A DNA stretch of 64,000 nt from Neobacillus sp. PS3-34 (GTDB lineage: Bacteria; Bacillota; Bacilli; Bacillales; Cytobacillaceae): assembly GCF_030915465.1 (NCBI RefSeq), contig NZ_CP133267.1:868001-932000 (forward strand), in the 5' to 3' direction. Of the stretch, positions 58,557 through 64,000 are shown in pieces; position 1 is the stretch's first letter; each line of letters begins with the position of its first letter. The position numbers and the translations under genes are program-made. The notes below the pieces were generated by a model. That model did no database searches, was not told where the DNA came from, and worked only from the letters and a program-made list of their open reading frames with translations.

Positions 58557-58585
58557 ATCTTACCTGACACACTTCGACATGTCAA
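58557..58585 (-). promoter_or_regulatory. SigA-type promoter of the pyr operon
   Basis: Perfect TTGACA (58580-58585), 17-base spacer, TAAGAT (58557-58562). The -35 box overlaps the stop codon of the upstream pseudouridine synthase gene. Confidence 0.92.
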
Positions 58586-59493
58586 CGATTATTTCTCAAG
58601 TGTTCTAGCAGCCGTTCAAATTCTTCTGGAAGGGGTGCTTCAAATTCAAGGTATTCTTTTGTCCTTGGATGGATGAATCCTAAAACGCCTGCATGAAGAG
58701 CCTGTCCATCAATATCGAGCGTTTTTTTCGGTCCGTATTTAGGGTCTCCTGCAAGCGGAAAACCGATATACTTCATGTGAACACGGATTTGATGGGTCCT
58801 TCCCGTTTCAAGCTGACATTCAACGAATGTAAAATCCTTAAAGCGGTCAATGACATGAAAATGGGTGACTGCATGCTTCCCGTGGTCAACAACCGTCATG
58901 CTCTGCCGGTCTTTTGTATCTCGGCCGAGCGGAGCATCGATCGTTCCATAATCATGAGCAATAACTCCATGAACAATCGCTTTATACTTTCGGGTAACTG
59001 TTTTTTCAACAAGCTGATTTACGAGGCTTTCGTGTGCCATATCGTTTTTAGCGACCATTAAAAGTCCTGATGTATCCTTATCGATCCGATGGACAATACC
59101 AGGCCTCATTACGCCATTGATTCCGGATAAATCCGTGCAGTGCGCCATCAGGCCATTAACAAGCGTGCCAGATGGATGACCTGGAGCAGGATGGACTACC
59201 ATTCCCCGTGGTTTATTAACAACAAGGACGTCACTGTCTTCGAAATAAATATCAAGGTCCATTTCTTCAGGAACAACATCTAGTTCTTCTGGTACCGGGA
59301 TGTTAATTTCTATCGAATCATTAACACTGCATTTATAATTGGTCTTGACCTGCTGTCCATTGACCAGCACATGGCCTTCTTTAATCCATTGCTGGACCTG
59401 TGTTCTGGACCATTCCTCGTTTAAAGCAGAGATAGCTTTGTCAATGCGGTCTCCTTTTTCATTTTCAAGAATGGTGTGTTCCATTTTCTCCAT
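58582..59493 (-). CDS. ylyB: RluD-family pseudouridine synthase
   Basis: 303 residues: S4 domain at residues about 15-75 ([20 protein letters not shown]) and catalytic domain with [20 protein letters not shown] (catalytic Asp) and [20 protein letters not shown]. Modifies uridines in 23S rRNA; exact target not known to me. Overlaps the lspA end by 29 nt. Confidence 0.95.
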   Translation of the reverse strand: MEKMEHTILENEKGDRIDKAISALNEEWSRTQVQQWIKEGHVLVNGQQVKTNYKCSVNDSIEINIPVPEELDVVPEEMDLDIYFEDSDVLVVNKPRGMVVHPAPGHPSGTLVNGLMAHCTDLSGINGVMRPGIVHRIDKDTSGLLMVAKNDMAHESLVNQLVEKTVTRKYKAIVHGVIAHDYGTIDAPLGRDTKDRQSMTVVDHGKHAVTHFHVIDRFKDFTFVECQLETGRTHQIRVHMKYIGFPLAGDPKYGPKKTLDIDGQALHAGVLGFIHPRTKEYLEFEAPLPEEFERLLEHLRNNR

Positions 59494-59957
59494 AAGATTT
59501 CTCCTTCGTTTCTCTCTCTTCTCGCAGCATTTGGATCATCAATAATGCTACACCGATGACCAGGGACGAATCGGCGATATTGAATACCGGGAAATTATAG
59601 CCAAATATAAATGTATGAATGAAGTCGACTACTTCCTTGCGGATGACCCGATCGATAAAGTTGCCAATCGCTCCGCCCAGCATAAAAGCAAGTGCAACGC
59701 GCCAATAGTGGCTTGCCCTTTACTGCTTTCTGCATATAATAAATGATACCGACAATCACAATCAGTGTAATGGCATAAAAAAGCCACATTTGCCCTTGTA
59801 ATATCCCCCATGCCGCTCCTCTGTTGCGGTGGGAAGTAATATAAAGTATATTTTCTATTACCGTAATACTTTCACCAAAATGCATTTTGCTAACAACCAG
59901 CCATTTTGTAATTTGGTCCAAGATAATAATAAAGGCAGCAATCAAATAATAAAACAC
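59465..59957 (-). CDS. lspA: Lipoprotein signal peptidase, frameshifted
   Basis: Aspartic membrane protease that cleaves prolipoproteins. About 163 residues after correction, four membrane helices: [61 protein letters not shown] and [16 protein letters not shown] (catalytic Asp in each of the last two). The frame breaks at 59698-59703: TTGGCGCGTTGC is read where TTGGCCGTTGC or TTGGGCGTTGC gives [12 protein letters not shown] (extra base in a GGCC-like site). GTG start at 59957 with GGAGG 8 nt upstream. Confidence 0.94.
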
Positions 59958-60025
59958 AAGGAAAACCTCCACATCCTGCGATGACTTCCCTAGCATTTTA
60001 GCACAATCTATATCAAAACGACAAT

Positions 60026-60328
60026 CTAACGATAGAAAAACATGCTCTCATACGGCTTTTTATAAAAAGAACCTATTTGATGAAAATCCTTTTCCGACTT
60101 CAGTGTAGGGAGTATTTTAAGCAGTTCTTCCGGGAGTAGCTCACCTGAAATTTCACACTCACCAAAATTCCCCTTCTGTATTTTTGCGATTGCAGCCCTG
60201 ACATCGAATAGTTCTTCCTTCAAAAAAGACGTTAGCCAATCATTGCTTTCTCTTTTCATTAACCCATTTATCAATTCCTCTTCAGTTTCACGGAGTTCCA
60301 AATACAGCTTTTCTTGCATTGCTTTCAT
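60026..60328 (-). CDS. ylyA: DksA/TraR-like protein without zinc-finger cysteines (YlyA type)
   Basis: 100 residues from the ATG at 60328 (GGAGG 8 nt upstream); 15 upstream in-frame codons are leader. N-terminal coiled coil ([40 protein letters not shown]), then [20 protein letters not shown], which matches the DksA finger region, but only one of the four usual cysteines is present. B. subtilis has a similar gene between lspA and ileS, reported to bind RNA polymerase. Confidence 0.82.
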   Translation of the reverse strand: MKAMQEKLYLELRETEEELINGLMKRESNDWLTSFLKEELFDVRAAIAKIQKGNFGECEISGELLPEELLKILPTLKSEKDFHQIGSFYKKPYESMFFYR

Positions 60329-60440
60329 TGTCGTTACCTCCGTTAATTTATTTTTCTTATTATTTTCCGGCAATGGTAAAGCAACACGGTAAAACTTTTG
60401 TCATCACCTGAAACAATTAACGGAGGTGGGAAATTAAAAC

Positions 60441-60470
60441 AAAAAACCCTGTGCGGATTCGCACAGGGGC
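60441..60470 (-). terminator. Terminator of ileS
   Basis: CCCTGTGCG and CGCACAGGG form a perfect 9-bp stem with a 4-nt loop, followed by TTTTTTG on the minus strand. Confidence 0.92.
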
Positions 60471-60475
60471 ATTTC

Positions 60476-63247
60476 TTAAGCCAATTCAGAATAATTTTCT
60501 TTTACTACTTCAGCACAGCGCTGGCAGAGGGTTGGATGCTCACTGTTCTGTCCAACCTCAGTTGTAACAGTCCAGCATCTTTCACATGTCTCACCTTCTG
60601 CTTTTGTAACTACAATAGCAGCAGTATCAAGCTTAATTGCGTTCTCTGGAGCATCTTCGTATGACCCAGCTACTTCAAAAGCAGATACAATAAACAATTG
60701 GCCCACGTTTTCTTTAATTGAATCAAGCAATGCTTTTGTTTTTTCATTTACATATAAAGTGACCTTAGCCGTCAATGACTTGCCAATTACTTTTTGATTT
60801 CGTGCTTCTTCAAGAGCCTTTAACACATCATCACGGAGTTCAAGGAAGGCTGACCATTTTTCTTCCAGAGAATCAGCATTTGCAAGTTCCTTGTACTCAG
60901 GAAGGTCCGTTAATTGGACACTTTCTTCCTTCGCATTTGGAATAAAGTTCCACACTTCATCCGCTGTGTGCGAAAGGATTGGCGCTGTCAATTTTGTCAA
61001 AGCAAGCAGCGATTCGAAAAGGACTGTCTGGATGGCACGACGATCGTGGTTGTCCTTTGCTTCGATATAAAGGACATCCTTTGCAAAATCTAAATAGAAT
61101 GCACTTAAATCCAATGTACAGAAATTGTTAACAGCGTGGTAAATGCCAGCGAATTCATAATTTTCATATGCACCCTTGACGTATTTAATCAATTTATTCA
61201 ATTTAACAAGCATAAATTGATCGACTTCACGCAGATTTTCGTATGAAACTGCATCAGTTTCAGGATTGAAATCAGCCAAATTTCCAAGCAGGAAGCGGAA
61301 GGTATTACGGATTTTCCTGTAAACCTCGGCAACCTGTTTTAAAATGGCATCAGAAACACGGACATCCGATTGATAATCAACAGAAGCAACCCAAAGTCGA
61401 AGAATATCAGCACCCAGCTGATTCATGACCTTGGCAGGAACAACCACATTTCCAATTGACTTACTCATTTTCCGGCCTTCGCCGTCCAATGCAAATCCGT
61501 GGCTCAATACACCTTTATAAGGTGCCTTTCCAGTTACAGCTACAGCGGTTGAAAGGGAAGAATTAAACCATCCGCGGTATTGGTCGGAGCCTTCAAGGTA
61601 CAAGTCCGCCGGGCGCTGCAGGTCATCTCTTTCTTCTAATACTGCCTGATGGGAAGAGCCAGAATCAAACCAAACATCCATGATATCTGTTTCTTTCGTA
61701 AATTTACCATTAGGGCTGCCTTCATGTGCAAATCCTTCAGGAAGAAGTTCTTTCGCATCCCACTCGAACCAGATATTTGATCCATGTTCACGGAATAAAG
61801 CCGAAACCTGATGAATCGTCTCATCAGTAATTATGGCATCTCCATTTTCAGCGTAGAAAACCGGAATTGGTACGCCCCAGGCACGCTGGCGGGAAATACA
61901 CCAGTCCCCACGGTCACGGACCATGTTGAATAATCTTGTTTCTCCCCACGCAGGAACCCACTTTGTTTCTTTAACAGCTTCCAGCAAATTCTCTCTAAAG
62001 TCCTTAATAGACGCAAACCACTGAGCAGTTGCACGGAAAATAACCGGCTTTTTCGTTCTCCAGTCATGAGGATAGGAGTGTGTGATAAATGAAAGCTTTA
62101 ACAAGGCTCCCGCTTCTTCCAAAGCCTTTACAATCGGTTTATTGGCCTCATCATAAAATAATCCTTCAAAACCGGCCGCTTCCTTGGTCATTACGCCTTT
62201 ATCATCAACCGGACAAAGAACTTCCAAGCCATATTTTTGGCCAACGTGGAAATCGTCTTCTCCGTGTCCAGGGGCTGTGTGTACGCAGCCTGTACCGGCA
62301 TCGGTTGTCACGTGATCGCCAAGCATTACTAATGAATCACGGCCATACAGGGGGTGTACAGCAATAATATTTTCGAGGTCACTGCCTTTAACCTTTTGTA
62401 CTGTTTCTGTTTCTTCCCAGCCAATTTCCTTTTGGACTGCTTCAAGCAGTGCTTCGGCAACCAGGAATTTTCCGCCGTTTGCAGAAACAACAACATAATC
62501 AAGATCAGGATGGACAGAAATCCCTAGATTGGCAGGAATTGTCCATGGAGTAGTTGTCCAGATAATGATGCTTGTATCAGTATCCAGAACACCTTTTCCG
62601 TCTTTCACTTTAAAACCTACGTAAATAGATGCAGAACGTTTGTCTTGGTATTCAATTTCAGCTTCCGCCAAGGCAGATTCACTTGAAGGTGACCAATAAA
62701 CCGGCTTTAGCCCTTTATAGATATAGCCTTTTTTCGCCATTTCACCAAAAACCTTGATTTGCTGTGCTTCGTATTCAGGATTTAAAGTGATGTACGGATT
62801 TTCCCAGTCTCCACGCACACCAAGGCGTTTAAACTGCGTACGTTGATTATCAATTTGTTCCAATGCGTATTCAGCGCAAAGCTTACGGAATTCAGCAACC
62901 GTCATCTCTTTGCGTTTAACACCCTTATTAGTAAGTGCCTGCTCAATCGGAAGCCCATGGGTATCCCAGCCTGGAACATAAGGGGCGTTATATCCGCTCA
63001 TTGATTTATAACGGACGATAAAATCCTTCAAAATTTTATTGAGCGCGTGGCCCATGTGAATATCACCGTTTGCGTATGGATGCCCATCATGCAAAATATA
63101 CATTGGACGGTCTTTTGTACGCTCCTGAACTTTTTTGTAGATATTCATTTCTTCCCATTTTTCCTGAATTTCAGGTTCTCTTTTCGGCAGATTGCCGCGC
63201 ATCGGAAATTCAGTTTGCGGCATTAACAGCGTATCTTTATATTCCAT
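60476..63247 (-). CDS. ileS: Isoleucyl-tRNA synthetase
   Basis: 923 residues, bacterial type 1: HIGH-like [28 protein letters not shown] signature, editing domain with [17 protein letters not shown], and a C-terminal zinc site (CERCWTV...CQRCAEV). Regulated by the T-box leader upstream. No frameshift. Confidence 0.98.
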   Translation of the reverse strand: MEYKDTLLMPQTEFPMRGNLPKREPEIQEKWEEMNIYKKVQERTKDRPMYILHDGHPYANGDIHMGHALNKILKDFIVRYKSMSGYNAPYVPGWDTHGLPIEQALTNKGVKRKEMTVAEFRKLCAEYALEQIDNQRTQFKRLGVRGDWENPYITLNPEYEAQQIKVFGEMAKKGYIYKGLKPVYWSPSSESALAEAEIEYQDKRSASIYVGFKVKDGKGVLDTDTSIIIWTTTPWTIPANLGISVHPDLDYVVVSANGGKFLVAEALLEAVQKEIGWEETETVQKVKGSDLENIIAVHPLYGRDSLVMLGDHVTTDAGTGCVHTAPGHGEDDFHVGQKYGLEVLCPVDDKGVMTKEAAGFEGLFYDEANKPIVKALEEAGALLKLSFITHSYPHDWRTKKPVIFRATAQWFASIKDFRENLLEAVKETKWVPAWGETRLFNMVRDRGDWCISRQRAWGVPIPVFYAENGDAIITDETIHQVSALFREHGSNIWFEWDAKELLPEGFAHEGSPNGKFTKETDIMDVWFDSGSSHQAVLEERDDLQRPADLYLEGSDQYRGWFNSSLSTAVAVTGKAPYKGVLSHGFALDGEGRKMSKSIGNVVVPAKVMNQLGADILRLWVASVDYQSDVRVSDAILKQVAEVYRKIRNTFRFLLGNLADFNPETDAVSYENLREVDQFMLVKLNKLIKYVKGAYENYEFAGIYHAVNNFCTLDLSAFYLDFAKDVLYIEAKDNHDRRAIQTVLFESLLALTKLTAPILSHTADEVWNFIPNAKEESVQLTDLPEYKELANADSLEEKWSAFLELRDDVLKALEEARNQKVIGKSLTAKVTLYVNEKTKALLDSIKENVGQLFIVSAFEVAGSYEDAPENAIKLDTAAIVVTKAEGETCERCWTVTTEVGQNSEHPTLCQRCAEVVKENYSELA

Positions 63248-63294
63248 TTCTATTTCCTCCTGACAGTATCATCATTAACAAATGGCCAAATAAA

Positions 63295-63575
63295 AAAACC
63301 CCCTCATCCCAAATAGGGACGAGAAGGTTTGTTCCCGCGGTACCACCCTGATAGAAGGTGCATGAATCTGCACTTTCCTCTTTGCTCATTCGTAACGTGA
63401 ACGAAACGCCGAAGCTTATTCACCTGCGCATAACAGGCTTTCAGCCAGGAACTCAAGGGTGATCTTCCAGTTTTTCCACTTTTGCCGGGCTTCCACCATT
63501 CCCGGTTCGCTGCTAAAAGCAATTGTTTAACTGTACTGTCCCTATCATTGTCATTGACCATTCTATTTACTTTAT
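63295..63575 (-). promoter_or_regulatory. Isoleucine T-box leader of ileS
   Basis: The minus strand carries the T-box sequence AGGGTGGTACCGCGGG (63338-63353) just before a terminator (GTCCC/GGGAT stem, then GGGGGTTTTTTT at 63293-63325). Upstream is a long stem I with a specifier loop reading GAAGATCACC, where ATC is an isoleucine codon. Uncharged tRNA-Ile should stabilise the antiterminator. It explains most of the 360-bp gap 63248-63607. Confidence 0.95.
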
Positions 63576-63581
63576 TAAGAA

Positions 63582-63611
63582 ATTATATGCGAAATAATGC
63601 ATTTTCGTCAA
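63582..63611 (-). promoter_or_regulatory. SigA-type promoter of ileS
   Basis: TTGACG (63606-63611), 18-base spacer, perfect TATAAT (63582-63587). The -35 box overlaps the divIVA stop codon. Confidence 0.85.
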
Positions 63612-64000
63612 GCTAGCGAATCTTCTTCCTCAGTCGATTTTAATTCCGTTGCATCCAATTCGTATTCGAGCAAATGATCCCAGTCATCTGTGTTCAGCAT
63701 ATCAAGCTGTGCTTCGATTAGCATTTTAAAGCGTGTGCGGAATACTTTGGACTGTTTCTTTAGATCTTCAATCTCCAAAGCAATCTTTCTTGCTTTGGAT
63801 AAAGACTCATTCACGATACGGTCAGCATTTTTTTCTGCTTCCTTGATAATGAGCTTTGCTTCCTTCTGGGCATTGCGTTTTAAATCCTCAGCAGCTTCCT
63901 GGGCAACAACGATTGATTTATGCAAAGTATCTTCAATTGTCGTAAAATGGCCCAAACGATCGTTTAAATCCTTCAACCGCTCTTCCATTTCTTTTTTCTC
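63608..64000 (-). CDS. divIVA: Cell-division protein DivIVA, C-terminal part (window edge)
   Basis: Pole- and septum-localised scaffold. The frame is open to the window edge, about 130 residues: coiled coil (EERLKDLNDRLGHFTTIEDTLHKSIVV, EAEKNADRIVNESLSKARKI) with a short acidic tail ELDATELKSTEEEDSLA. The lipid-binding N-terminal domain (about 30-40 residues) is beyond 64000. Position next to ileS is as in B. subtilis. Confidence 0.93.
   Translation of the reverse strand, partial: EKKEMEERLKDLNDRLGHFTTIEDTLHKSIVVAQEAAEDLKRNAQKEAKLIIKEAEKNADRIVNESLSKARKIALEIEDLKKQSKVFRTRFKMLIEAQLDMLNTDDWDHLLEYELDATELKSTEEEDSLA

Noticed and set aside
63304..63561. 85-residue minus-strand frame upstream of ileS
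   Set aside because: It lies wholly within the T-box leader RNA.

Overview
The window is a stretch of a Bacillaceae (endospore-forming Firmicute) chromosome, seen with almost every gene on the minus strand. Gene order matches, from memory, the Bacillus subtilis core block divIVA-ileS-lspA-pyr operon-rqcH-gmk-priA-prkC-rpe-spoVM-rpmB-fakA-recG-fapR-plsX-fabD-fabG-acpP-rnc-smc-ftsY-ffh-rpsP-trmD-rplS-rbgA-rnhB-sucC. SpoVM shows the organism sporulates. The species is not resolved; a Cytobacillus/Mesobacillus-like Bacillus is my guess. No tRNA, rRNA, prophage, CRISPR array or transposase gene was seen.

Layout in transcription order (high to low coordinates): the DivIVA C-terminus; ileS behind an isoleucine T-box; a DksA-like gene, lspA and an RluD-type pseudouridine synthase; the full UMP operon pyrR-pyrP-pyrB-pyrC-carA-carB-pyrK-pyrD-pyrF-pyrE with three PyrR-type attenuators; then rqcH on the plus strand. 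Next come a Ca-type P-ATPase, yicC-like, remA, gmk, rpoZ, coaBC, priA, def, fmt, rsmB, rlmN, prpC, prkC, rsgA, rpe, thiN and spoVM. After rpmB (plus strand) follow yloU-fakA, sdaAB-sdaAA-recG, the FapR-controlled fatty acid/phospholipid operon with acpP, rnc-smc-ftsY, ylxM-ffh-rpsP-khpA-ylqD-rimM-trmD-rplS, a signal peptidase, rbgA, rnhB, a FliK-like/FlhB-like pair and the start of sucC.

Two things stand out. First, 18 conserved genes, many of them essential, carry at least 22 small indels, and two more catalytic-motif residues are substituted. Nearly all of these sit in or beside a GGCC tetranucleotide (read or reconstructed). This looks like systematic base-calling error at a methylated GGCC motif rather than real gene decay; I infer a GGCC-specific DNA methyltransferase and a long-read assembly. 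Second, two intergenic regions 42 kb apart (3667-4127 and 46401-46722) hold tandem arrays with an exact 52-bp period. Each repeat has 9-10 bp inverted arms round a 7-nt loop plus a 25-nt spacer. Arm changes are compensated between units and the two arrays belong to one family in opposite orientation. I do not recognise a described element.

Other accessory features are a 244-bp MITE-like element with a perfect 8-bp target duplication between rnhB and rbgA, a fold-back repeat that splits fabG from acpP, and a pseudoknot-like leader in front of rnc. Several promoters are strong, and two of them place their -35 box on the stop codon of the upstream gene.
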